In this document: positions 1-7,028 of the stretch, piece after piece
Layout: each line of letters opens with the position of its first letter
Numbering within the stretch: the first letter of the stretch is position 1
Assembly (NCBI GenBank): GCA_021811585.1
Contig: JAJZOG010000006.1
Location: forward strand, 1 to 32,595
Source: a bacterium
Lineage (GTDB): Bacteria; Patescibacteriota; Doudnabacteria; UBA920; VMFF01
Direction of reading: 5' to 3'
Length of the DNA: 32,595 nt
Position numbers and translations under genes: made by a program
Notes under the pieces: model-generated
Database searches by the model: none
The model's input: only the letters and a program-made list of their open reading frames with translations
Told to the model about the DNA's origin: nothing

Positions 1-2
1 AA

Positions 3-644
3 AAATCTTTGTTTGAAGATATGTTTTTTTGGATGCTTGTGGCTGGTTTTATTGGCGCGCGCTTTTATTATGTGCTTTTTTACCCGCAGTATTTCCAAGG
101 CAATTGGCTGACAGCGCTCGAAATTTGGCGCGGCGGTATTTCAATTTACGGAGGCGTTTTGGGAGGGCTTTTGGTGCTTTGGGGTTTTGCGCGGAAAATA
201 AAGTGGCAATTCTTGAAACTCACCGACATTATTGCTCCGGCCTTGCCCCTTGCCCAGGCAATAGGCAGATTTGGGAATTTTTTTAATTATGAAGCATTCG
301 GCAATCCTACTAATTTGCCCTGGAAAATGTACGTGCCCCTGCAATTTCGTCCGGCAGCTTATGCGCAGTATTCTTATTTTCAGCCCACTTTTTTATACGA
401 AGCCATTTGGGATGTTTTGGTTTTTTTCTTTGTCTTGTGGTTGGGGAAAAAAACAAGCAGAACAGGCGTGCTTACAGCGGCATATCTTTTGTTTTACAGC
501 ATCGGCCGGTATTTTATAGAAGGCCTGCGCCTGGACAGCGCTTTTTTCGGAAATTTTCGCGGAGACCAAATCACCGCGGTTTTGCTTATGATTGCCGCAT
601 TGATTATAATGGTAAGGCAATATGCAAACCGAAACGCAAAGTAA
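3..644 (+). CDS. lgt: Prolipoprotein diacylglyceryl transferase (5' partial)
   Basis: Lgt transfers diacylglycerol from phosphatidylglycerol to the cysteine of prolipoproteins in the cytoplasmic membrane. The frame is open to the left edge and the first residues fall inside the second membrane region of the family. The family is usually about 260-290 aa and only about 213 codons are present, so the N-terminus lies outside the window and the in-frame TTG at position 9 is not a real start. Visible signatures are GARFYYVLFY, GGISIYGG and the Lgt hallmark GRFGNFFNYEAFG, followed by PTFLYE and several hydrophobic helices. The end overlaps the next gene by 23 nt, which suggests translational coupling. 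The identification is secure. Confidence 0.95.
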   Translation, partial: KSLFEDMFFWMLVAGFIGARFYYVLFYPQYFQGNWLTALEIWRGGISIYGGVLGGLLVLWGFARKIKWQFLKLTDIIAPALPLAQAIGRFGNFFNYEAFGNPTNLPWKMYVPLQFRPAAYAQYSYFQPTFLYEAIWDVLVFFFVLWLGKKTSRTGVLTAAYLLFYSIGRYFIEGLRLDSAFFGNFRGDQITAVLLMIAALIIMVRQYANRNAK

Positions 645-1398
645 GCAAAGAAATTTGAAAGCGCGGGCTTTGGCGACTATAAACAGGCAAACCGTTGCCG
701 TGGGTTTTGCAGTTTTGTATGTTCTCTTGGCATTTGGCTTTAGCGGCGTTTTCCGTTTCTTTTTTGCGGCCATGGCTTTGTATCTTGTTTTGGTCATGAG
801 CTATAACTTTTTTTCTTTGCGCGCGCAGCGGCTTTATACTTTTTGGTCCTGGCTTAGGCCGCTGTTCTTTTTCGCTTCGCTCTTTGCCATTTATTTTGTT
901 TTGCCTTCAGAGGGGCTGCGCGTTATTTTCTTGATTTTATCGGCTGTGTTCATTTATTTTTCCGAAAGCGCTTTGCATTTAATTTCGGAACAGGCAATTT
1001 TTTTGCAAACGCTATTTTCTTATTTTGGCCTTTGCCTGGGAATTTTTTCCTTGAATTTTTATTTCCTTCCGCAAACAACAATTGTGCTCGCTGCCTTGCT
1101 TTTGGTTACATATCTGCTGGGCAGGGCATCATTCGAGAACGTGCCTCAAACCGCTGCGAAAAAAAATTTTTACGCCTGGCTTATTGCTTTTGGCATGGCA
1201 GAGATCTGCTGGGCATTGCTTTTTCTGCCCCTGCATTTTACGGCGCTGGCGCTGATCTTGTTTAATTGTTTTTATGCGCTTTGGATCCTTTCATATTACC
1301 AGCTTTTTAATAACCTCGGAGGCAAAAAGGTCTCGTTCTATATTATTTTCCCAACAATTATTATTGCGTTAATTTTAATAGTAACTCCTTGGAGATGA
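622..1398 (+). CDS. Polytopic membrane protein, unknown function
   Basis: A 258-aa protein that is almost entirely hydrophobic, with about eight predicted membrane segments and a short basic N-terminal tail (residues 1-22). I do not recognise a family. It begins inside lgt (23-nt overlap), so the two are probably co-translated. Its composition (Phe, Leu, Tyr, Ala rich with few charges) and topology resemble the membrane protein at 5194-6108, although no shared motif is obvious by eye. A role in the envelope is inferred only from neighbourhood. No Shine-Dalgarno is visible before the ATG, as expected for a coupled start. Confidence 0.75.
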   Translation: MQTETQSKQRNLKARALATINRQTVAVGFAVLYVLLAFGFSGVFRFFFAAMALYLVLVMSYNFFSLRAQRLYTFWSWLRPLFFFASLFAIYFVLPSEGLRVIFLILSAVFIYFSESALHLISEQAIFLQTLFSYFGLCLGIFSLNFYFLPQTTIVLAALLLVTYLLGRASFENVPQTAAKKNFYAWLIAFGMAEICWALLFLPLHFTALALILFNCFYALWILSYYQLFNNLGGKKVSFYIIFPTIIIALILIVTPWR

Positions 1399-1479
1399 AG
1401 AAAACGGCTGTTAATCGCGCTGGCCGGAAGTTTCATTACCAGAACCGCTAATCGCCCCATTCATTATTAATTAAGCAAA

Positions 1480-2616
1480 ATGTTAACAAAAAAAATAATC
1501 TTGTTTGTGGTTCTTTGCAGCTTTATAATTGGCGGCATAGGCGGATGGTTTTTTACTTGGTATTTGATCCCCAAGCTTAATACTGTTTCCTGGCTCGTAA
1601 AATATAATCTTGTGCCGAATTCCGCGCCTTTGGTGATCAATACGATAAAAGAAGTGCGCGTAAACCAAGGCGCGGATACTGTGGCCGCGATTCAGGCAGT
1701 AAGCCCGTGGGTGGTTGGGATTTTGTCAGGCACGGATTTGCAAAACTCTTCGCTCGCTGGCAGCGGAATAGTGTTGACTTCGGACGGCCTGGTTGCTGCG
1801 ACAAAAGCAGCGGTTTCCGCTGCCATGCAAAGCGCCAATTTTTCCGCTGTTGAAAATTCGCAAGGAAGCGTGGCGTTAAATCTTGTCTTGGCGGACGGCA
1901 GCGTTAAGCAGGCCGAATTTCTCGGAGCAGATCCTGCCAGTAATTTGGTATTTTTAAAAATTAACAATGCTTCCGGCCTTTCCGCGGCATCCCTGGGATA
2001 TTCCAAGGATCTGCAATTGGGCGAGCGCGTTTTGGCTCTTTGGCCTTCGCTTGCGCCAAGCCAGGCAAACGACGTTATCGGAAATATAAGCTCGCTTGAT
2101 GATGAAGGAATGGCAGGCCAACTGTATTCCAGCGATCAAATTTATTCGAGCTTTGAAGTCGGCGGCTTGGACCATTCTTCTATTATGAACGGCTCTGCGA
2201 TTGCTTCTCTGGATAATAATATCCAAGGCTTGTATGACAACGGCAAAATTATAAGCGCAGATACTATCCGCAGCGCTTTTGAAGGCCTTGTCCAAAATCA
2301 AAAAGTAGCGCGCTTGTACCTGGGCTTGCATTATGAGTACATCTCGCAAGCAGCCGCGGATTTGTATTACGGCGGCACGCAAGGCGTTTTAGTTTACGGA
2401 GATAAAAAAACCCCGGCAGTGGTTGCGGCAAGCCCCGCTGCAAAGGCCGGGATTTTAGATGGCGATATAATCACTGCCATAGACGGCGCGCCTGTGAATG
2501 CATCCTCGACTTTTGAAGACCTGTTATACAAGCATTCTGCCGGGCAAAGCATTACGTTCACAATTCTGCGCGGCAAAAGCAAATTTGATATTAAGGCTGT
2601 TTTGGGGCAGGAATGA
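1480..2616 (+). CDS. Membrane-anchored HtrA-like PDZ protein, catalytic triad lost (pseudoprotease)
   Basis: A 378-aa protein with an N-terminal membrane anchor (about residues 4-30), a trypsin-fold region (about 65-265) and a C-terminal PDZ domain (about 278-375, with SPAAKAGILDGDIITAIDG). The framework of an HtrA/DegP protease is visible (GSGIVLTSDG, LQLGERVLALW). All three catalytic positions are changed when aligned with the intact HtrA at 27445-28416: His to Ala110 (AATKAAV in place of LTNRHVV), Asp to Asn155 (ASNLVFLKI) and Ser to Asn237 (IMNGSA in place of GNSGGP). It is therefore probably a non-proteolytic PDZ scaffold or sensor outside the membrane. Its last codon overlaps rfbB by 4 nt (ATGA), tying it to the dTDP-sugar genes. 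The fold is fairly sure; the function is unknown. Confidence 0.85.
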   Translation: MLTKKIILFVVLCSFIIGGIGGWFFTWYLIPKLNTVSWLVKYNLVPNSAPLVINTIKEVRVNQGADTVAAIQAVSPWVVGILSGTDLQNSSLAGSGIVLTSDGLVAATKAAVSAAMQSANFSAVENSQGSVALNLVLADGSVKQAEFLGADPASNLVFLKINNASGLSAASLGYSKDLQLGERVLALWPSLAPSQANDVIGNISSLDDEGMAGQLYSSDQIYSSFEVGGLDHSSIMNGSAIASLDNNIQGLYDNGKIISADTIRSAFEGLVQNQKVARLYLGLHYEYISQAAADLYYGGTQGVLVYGDKKTPAVVAASPAAKAGILDGDIITAIDGAPVNASSTFEDLLYKHSAGQSITFTILRGKSKFDIKAVLGQE

Positions 2617-3560
2617 AACTTTTAATTACCGGCGGCGCCGGTTTCATCGGTTCAAACTTCGTCCATTATTGGCTTGAAAAACATCCTGCCGATGAAATTT
2701 TGGTGCTGGACAAATTAACTTATGCCGGCAGTTTGGAAAATTTAAAGGGAGCCGCTGACAAAATAAAATTTATCCATGGCGATATTTGCGATAAAGGCCT
2801 TGTTGCCGAAACAATGCAAGACATTGATACTGTCGTGCATTTTGCGGCGGAGACGCACGTGGACAGGTCTATTTTGGGTCCCGAAGAATTTGTGCGTACC
2901 AATGTTTTCGGCACGTTTGTTTTGCTTGAAGCGGCGCGAAACGCCAAAGTGCGCCGTTTCCATCACGTTTCGACAGACGAAGTTTTCGGCATGATTCCCT
3001 TGGACTCAAATTCAAAGTTCAGCGAAGAAACAAAATACGACCCCTCCAGCCCGTATTCCGCATCCAAAGCAGGCGCAGACCATTTGGTGCGCGCGTACTG
3101 CCGCACTTTCGGCCTTCCTGCCACAATCTCAAATTGTTCAAATAATTTCGGCCCCAGGCAATTTCCTGAAAAATTAGTCCCTTTGGCAATTACGAATTTG
3201 CTCGCAGGCAAGAAAATTCCAATTTATACGCCTGGCAACCAGGTACGCGATTGGCTCTATGTTATTGACCATTGCCGCGCCATTGAATTGATTTTGGAAA
3301 AAGGCAGGATAGGCGAAACATATTTAATAGGAGCGCAGCACGAAGAATTAACGAACCTGGAAGTGGTCCAGGCAATTTTGCGCCTTATGGACCTGGGTGA
3401 GGATATGATAGAGTTTGTCCCTGACAGGCCCGGGCATGATGTAAAATACGCTCTGGATTGGAGCAAAATAAAAAATGAGCTTGGTTTTGAGCCGCAATAC
3501 GGGTTTGAAGAAAATTTGCGCAAAACAATCGGCTGGTATAAGGAAAGGCAACAGGCATGA
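2613..3560 (+). CDS. rfbB: dTDP-glucose 4,6-dehydratase
   Basis: Second enzyme of dTDP-L-rhamnose synthesis; it converts dTDP-glucose to dTDP-4-keto-6-deoxyglucose using tightly bound NAD. The 315-aa protein is an extended short-chain dehydrogenase: the nucleotide motif GGAGFIG lies at residues 7-13, the family triad THVDRS follows, the catalytic TDE is at 121-123, and the YSASK motif places Tyr148 and Lys152. The C-terminal RPGHDVKYALDW signature is intact. Length is normal. It starts within the stop of the preceding gene (ATGA) and ends the same way into rfbD, so the three genes are coupled. The product could feed rhamnose or another 6-deoxy sugar on the cell surface. Confidence 0.95.
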   Translation: MKLLITGGAGFIGSNFVHYWLEKHPADEILVLDKLTYAGSLENLKGAADKIKFIHGDICDKGLVAETMQDIDTVVHFAAETHVDRSILGPEEFVRTNVFGTFVLLEAARNAKVRRFHHVSTDEVFGMIPLDSNSKFSEETKYDPSSPYSASKAGADHLVRAYCRTFGLPATISNCSNNFGPRQFPEKLVPLAITNLLAGKKIPIYTPGNQVRDWLYVIDHCRAIELILEKGRIGETYLIGAQHEELTNLEVVQAILRLMDLGEDMIEFVPDRPGHDVKYALDWSKIKNELGFEPQYGFEENLRKTIGWYKERQQA

Positions 3561-4414
3561 AAATTCTCGTGATCGGGTCGTTTGGCATGCTGGGCAACGA
3601 AATAGCGCGGCAACTTGGGAAAAAAGAATCCGTAGACCTTTATGCCTGGGACGTGGGTGATTTGGATATAACGGATTTTCCGCTGACAGAAGAAAAAATT
3701 TCAAACTTGATGCCAAAAGTAATTTTTAATTGCGCGGCTTACAATTTCGTTGATAAGGCCGAGGATGAGCGGGAATTGGCCATGAAAATAAATTTTAAAG
3801 CCGTTGAAAATCTTGCAAAAGTAGCGGAAAAAATCGGTGCAATTTTCGTGCACTACAGTACGGGATATGTGTTTAACGGAGAAAAGGGCGGCGCATACGC
3901 CGAAGATGAAAAGCTGGACCCGCAATCGGTTTACGCCAGGTCTAAATTTTTAGGGGAAAAGGCGGCGCTGGAATTTTGCCGTAAAACTTATTTGATTCGC
4001 TTAAACCAGCTTTTTGGAAAATCGGGCGCCGGCGCGGCTTCGAAAAAAGGGTTTGTCGACATGGTTTTGGAGTTGGCATCTTCCGGTAAAAAAGAATTGG
4101 ATTTTGTTTCTGATGAAATCAGCACGCGCGCGTATGCGCCGGACTTGGCAAAAGCCAGCATTGAACTTGTCTTCGGCAAGTATCCGTTCGGGATTTATCA
4201 TCTTACTAACGAGGGGCAGGCCAGCTGGCATGAATGGGCTTCAGAGATTTTGAAAATCAAAGGCGTGGAAAATGTAAAAATTAATAAGGTGAGCGCAGGG
4301 GCATTTGTGCGGAAAGCCGCGAGGCCGAAAAATTCGTCGCTTGCCAATACGAAATTTCCAAAACAGCGGAAATGGCAGGATGCCTTAAAAGAATATATAA
4401 TGGAGCAGGAATAA
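3557..4414 (+). CDS. rfbD: dTDP-4-dehydrorhamnose reductase
   Basis: Last enzyme of dTDP-L-rhamnose synthesis, an NADPH-dependent reductase of the RmlD family. The 285-aa protein has the Rossmann motif GSFGMLG near the N-terminus, the family block FNCAAYNFVDKAEDE, then HYSTGYVFNG (usually STDYVFDG) and YARSKFLGE, which supplies the YxxxK pair. The Asp-to-Gly change in the STD motif is a mild departure from most RmlD sequences, so a related reductase cannot be excluded. It overlaps rfbB by 4 nt and sits 4 nt before rfbA. The epimerase RfbC that normally acts just before it is not encoded in the window. Confidence 0.9.
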   Translation: MKILVIGSFGMLGNEIARQLGKKESVDLYAWDVGDLDITDFPLTEEKISNLMPKVIFNCAAYNFVDKAEDERELAMKINFKAVENLAKVAEKIGAIFVHYSTGYVFNGEKGGAYAEDEKLDPQSVYARSKFLGEKAALEFCRKTYLIRLNQLFGKSGAGAASKKGFVDMVLELASSGKKELDFVSDEISTRAYAPDLAKASIELVFGKYPFGIYHLTNEGQASWHEWASEILKIKGVENVKINKVSAGAFVRKAARPKNSSLANTKFPKQRKWQDALKEYIMEQE

Positions 4415-4418
4415 TTTT

Positions 4419-5201
4419 ATGAAAGGCATTATTTTGTGCGGCGGCGCCGGTTCGCGCCTTTATCCGCTTACAAAAATCACATCCAAACAGCTTTTGCCTG
4501 TATACGACAGGCCCATGGTCTTTTATCCCCTGCAAACCCTGCTCTCCGCCGGGATAAGGGAGATTCTCTTTATCGCGGCTCCTGAAAGCGCCGGAGATTT
4601 TTTGCGCTTGCTCGGCTCCGGCAAAGAGTATGGCGCAAAATTCACTTATGAAATTCAAGACCGCCCGGAAGGCCTTGCCCAGGCATTTATTATCGGGCAA
4701 AATTTTATTGATGATGACAATGTCGCTTTGATTTTGGGAGATAATATTTTTGAAGACGATTTTTCTTCGGCAATATCGAAATTTAAAAGCGGCGGCCATA
4801 TTTTTGCGAAAAAGGTGCCGGATCCGGAGCGCTTCGGAGTTGTGCGCTTTAATGAAAAAATGCAGGCAGAAGAAATCGTCGAAAAGCCGCTCGGGCGCAT
4901 TTCCGATTACGCGATTACCGGCTTGTATATTTTCGACAGCCGCGTTGTTGAGGTCGCAAAGAATTTGGAAAAATCCGCGCGCGGCGAATACGAAATAACG
5001 GACGTGCAAAATTGGTATCTCCGAAAAGGGGAACTTCAGGCCACTGCCATAGAGGGGGAATGGATTGATGCCGGAACTTTTGATTCGCTTTTGAAAGCCA
5101 ATAATTATGCGGCGCGAAAGCATGCGCAAGAAGCCCGGCAAGAGAAAACGCAAAATACGCAAGCGCAGGGCGCTCGGAAAATCGCCAACCAAAATGTCTG
5201 A
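4419..5201 (+). CDS. rfbA: Glucose-1-phosphate thymidylyltransferase
   Basis: First step of the dTDP-sugar pathway: glucose 1-phosphate plus dTTP gives dTDP-glucose. The 260-aa protein starts with the nucleotidyltransferase signature GGAGSRLYPLT followed by SKQLLPVYDRPM. LILGDNIFEDDF carries the metal-binding Asp, and EKPLGRISDYAITGLYIFD and EWIDAGTFDSLLKA complete the family pattern. The catalytic core ends near residue 235; the last 25 residues are a polar Gln/Lys/Arg-rich tail, so it is of the short RmlA type. An AGGA precedes the ATG at suitable spacing. The tail overlaps the next gene by 8 nt. Confidence 0.93.
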   Translation: MKGIILCGGAGSRLYPLTKITSKQLLPVYDRPMVFYPLQTLLSAGIREILFIAAPESAGDFLRLLGSGKEYGAKFTYEIQDRPEGLAQAFIIGQNFIDDDNVALILGDNIFEDDFSSAISKFKSGGHIFAKKVPDPERFGVVRFNEKMQAEEIVEKPLGRISDYAITGLYIFDSRVVEVAKNLEKSARGEYEITDVQNWYLRKGELQATAIEGEWIDAGTFDSLLKANNYAARKHAQEARQEKTQNTQAQGARKIANQNV

Positions 5202-6108
5202 AAACATACAAAATTTTTCAGCCGCGGTTATAAAAAGACAAAGGATCATTTCAGTCGCGGCGATTTCCATAATTTCTTTTTTGGGGCTTGAAGCGCTGGT
5301 TTACGTCAATAATCTTTATCAGCCAAGAATTTATATTTATCTCAGCATTTTTGTTTATCTCTTTTTGGCTGTTTGGCTTCATTTTTTATTTGATTTGCAT
5401 TTCAAGGAAACGCCGGATTATGCCGTATCCTTTTTAAAGGCCATGAAACGGCGTTTTGCCCATTTCATGTCAGCGGCGTATTTCCGGCACTTTCAAAATT
5501 ACATGGTTTTACCGGCAATATTGTATTGGGCATCGGTAATCATGATCGGCATAAATTTCGGCCATCTCCCGCTTCAGCAATTCGTGGCCATTGTTACGGC
5601 ATTGTGCCTGATTGCCTCTTATTCGCTTTTCAAGGAAATTTTCCATTCCAAATTCGCGCCCGTCCGCGATGCGCATTTCCACGTGCTTGTTTACATAAAA
5701 GTTTATGCCGCCTGGCTCATGTACGCCGCTTCTTTGGGCGTGGTTTGGTATTATTGCTTTTCTCCTTATGTTTTTTATCTCAGCGTTTTTCTGACAACCT
5801 TCCTGCTTTTTTACCAGGCCATGTTTCAAACAGCGCAATTAAGCTTTGACCATGCTTTATCAGCCGTTGTTTTTTCGCTTTTCCTCGCGGGTCTGGCTTA
5901 TTTTGTTTACGGGCTTTGGAATGTTAATTATTTCAGCGCCGGCATTTTTCTGGCAGCCGCATACAATTTTTTGTGGCACATGTTTTTTGCCCTCAATAAA
6001 AAAATGCTGACGCGAAACTTTTTTATGCAGCAGGCGCTCATATTCGCAATTATAATTGTCATGGTTTTCAGCGTTACGAATTTCAGCGCGCGCATAGGCG
6101 GGTGCTGA
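5194..6108 (+). CDS. Polytopic membrane protein, unknown function
   Basis: A 304-aa integral membrane protein with about eight hydrophobic segments and a short cytoplasmic-looking N-terminus (MSENIQNFSAAVIKRQR). I chose the ATG that overlaps the rfbA stop by 8 nt. An in-frame ATG further upstream would add 29 residues rich in Lys and Arg that look like out-of-frame rfbA sequence. No family is recognised. Conserved-looking polar positions inside helices (His and Tyr in HAYFRHFQNY-like segments) could matter. Position between rfbA and an AlkD-like gene, with overlaps or 1-nt gaps on both sides, places it in the same transcript. Envelope function is inferred only. Confidence 0.72.
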   Translation: MSENIQNFSAAVIKRQRIISVAAISIISFLGLEALVYVNNLYQPRIYIYLSIFVYLFLAVWLHFLFDLHFKETPDYAVSFLKAMKRRFAHFMSAAYFRHFQNYMVLPAILYWASVIMIGINFGHLPLQQFVAIVTALCLIASYSLFKEIFHSKFAPVRDAHFHVLVYIKVYAAWLMYAASLGVVWYYCFSPYVFYLSVFLTTFLLFYQAMFQTAQLSFDHALSAVVFSLFLAGLAYFVYGLWNVNYFSAGIFLAAAYNFLWHMFFALNKKMLTRNFFMQQALIFAIIIVMVFSVTNFSARIGGC

Positions 6109-6109
6109 A

Positions 6110-6835
6110 ATGCCGGGTTCTGTTTCCCAAAACCTGAAAAATAAGCTGCTTGCGGCTGGTGATCGCAAGAAAAGCGTTTCTTTTGCAAAATATTTCAAGA
6201 CAGGAAAAGGCCAGTACGGCGAAGGGGACATTTTCTTGGGCATCGCGGTTCCTGTCCAGCGCAAAATCGCTCTGGAGCACGCCGCGATTCCGCTGCCGCA
6301 ATTGCGTTTTTTTCTGCAAAGCAAGATACATGAATTCAGATTCACGGCTTTGGAAATTTTAGTTTCCAAATATAAAGCCGCTCCGGCAAAAGAAAAAGCC
6401 GCGCTGGTGAAATTTTATCTTAATAATTTGGACTGCGTGAATAATTGGGATTTGGTGGATACTTCCGCCCCGCAGATCCTCGGCAGCTTTTTATTAAACA
6501 AGGACAAAAAGATTCTGATGCGCCTGGCGCACTCCAAGAATTATTGGCATAGGCGGGTTGCGGTTGTTTCCACGCTTGCTTTGATCAGAAGCGGAAGCCA
6601 CGGAGATGCCCTGGAAATAATAGCTTTTTTGCTTTCCGAAAAGCAGCACGATCTTATCAATAAAGCCATGGGCTGGATGCTCCGCGAAATAGGCGATTGC
6701 TCGCGGCAGACCGAATTGGCGTTTTTGCGAAAATATTCAAAAAATTTGCCGAAAATAACTTTGCGCTATGCTTGCGAGCATTTGCCCAAGCACCTTTGGC
6801 GCGGCCTGGCAAAGCCCAAATCCAGCGCGGCGTAA
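6110..6835 (+). CDS. DNA alkylation repair protein, AlkD-like HEAT-repeat glycosylase
   Basis: AlkD-type DNA glycosylases remove N3- and N7-alkylated purines without base flipping. The 241-aa protein is all helical, with the family blocks YFKTGKGQYGEGDIFLG (residues 29-44), NNWDLVDTSAP (111-121), YWHRRVAVVSTL (145-156), KAMGWMLREIG (185-195) and LRYACEHL (218-225). Trp113, Asp117 and Trp189 match in spacing the Trp109, Asp113 and Trp187 used by Bacillus cereus AlkD, so it should be active. It starts 1 nt after the previous stop and is the last gene of the run that begins at 1480. Its presence in a sugar-nucleotide cluster looks like genome compaction, not shared function. Confidence 0.9.
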   Translation: MPGSVSQNLKNKLLAAGDRKKSVSFAKYFKTGKGQYGEGDIFLGIAVPVQRKIALEHAAIPLPQLRFFLQSKIHEFRFTALEILVSKYKAAPAKEKAALVKFYLNNLDCVNNWDLVDTSAPQILGSFLLNKDKKILMRLAHSKNYWHRRVAVVSTLALIRSGSHGDALEIIAFLLSEKQHDLINKAMGWMLREIGDCSRQTELAFLRKYSKNLPKITLRYACEHLPKHLWRGLAKPKSSAA

Positions 6836-6858
6836 ATGCCTAAAAGTCAACCCGGCTA

Positions 6859-6886
6859 TTGCATTTTTTCTTTTGCGGCCTAATAT
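6859..6886 (+). promoter_or_regulatory. Candidate promoter for a small RNA
   Basis: TTGCAT (6859-6864), a 16-nt spacer and TAATAT (6881-6886). The expected start near G6893 is the first base of a self-complementary segment ending in a T tract. It has no coding sequence of its own downstream. Confidence 0.5.
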
Positions 6887-6892
6887 ATTCAT

Positions 6893-6964
6893 GGGCGGTC
6901 TCGCCAGCATGTTTTAGTTTCCCTCTGGGATTTTTTAAGGCTGCTTAACCGGACCGCCTTTTTT
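6893..6964 (+). ncRNA. Candidate structured small RNA or elaborate terminator
   Basis: A 72-nt segment between alkD-like and eno. Bases 6894-6901 (GGCGGTCT) pair with 6951-6958 (GGACCGCC, one G-U), CAGC 6905-6908 can pair with GCTG 6940-6943, and TCCC 6920-6923 with GGGA 6927-6930, giving a long three-tier hairpin. It ends in a run of T at 6959-6964, as in intrinsic terminators. A promoter-like pair lies 7 nt upstream. It could be an independent small RNA, or a terminator with an unusually large loop for the operon ending at 6835. It does not match the conserved loop of SRP RNA, and it is too short for 6S or tmRNA. Confidence 0.45.
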
Positions 6965-6971
6965 GTGCAAA

Positions 6972-7001
6972 TTGCCATTTTTAAAGTTTTTATTTTATAC
7001 T
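6972..7001 (+). promoter_or_regulatory. Promoter of eno
   Basis: TTGCCA (6972-6977), an 18-nt spacer and TATACT (6996-7001). It would start transcription near 7008 and give a roughly 20-nt leader without a clear Shine-Dalgarno. Confidence 0.6.
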
Positions 7002-7028
7002 ATATGCGTAAGTAAATTACAAACAAAA

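Noticed and set aside
1396-1398. Possible UGA recoding to Gly as in SR1/Gracilibacteria
   Set aside because: TGA ends several complete proteins here at the expected length, including ATGA overlaps at 2613-2616 and 3557-3560, so the standard code is used.
5107-5193. An upstream start that would add 29 basic residues to the membrane protein at 5194
   Set aside because: The extra residues are out-of-frame rfbA tail sequence with no ribosome site; the ATG overlapping the rfbA stop by 8 nt fits the pattern of the cluster.
4281-5270. A 329-codon open frame on the minus strand opposite rfbA
   Set aside because: It is a shadow of rfbD/rfbA, which have complete family signatures; the minus frame has no recognisable motif and no start signals.
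6855-6869. A 15-nt match, GGCTATTGCATTTTT, also present at 12969-12983
   Set aside because: The second copy is the 3' coding end of the 653-aa protein, and one 15-nt match is expected by chance in a window of this size.
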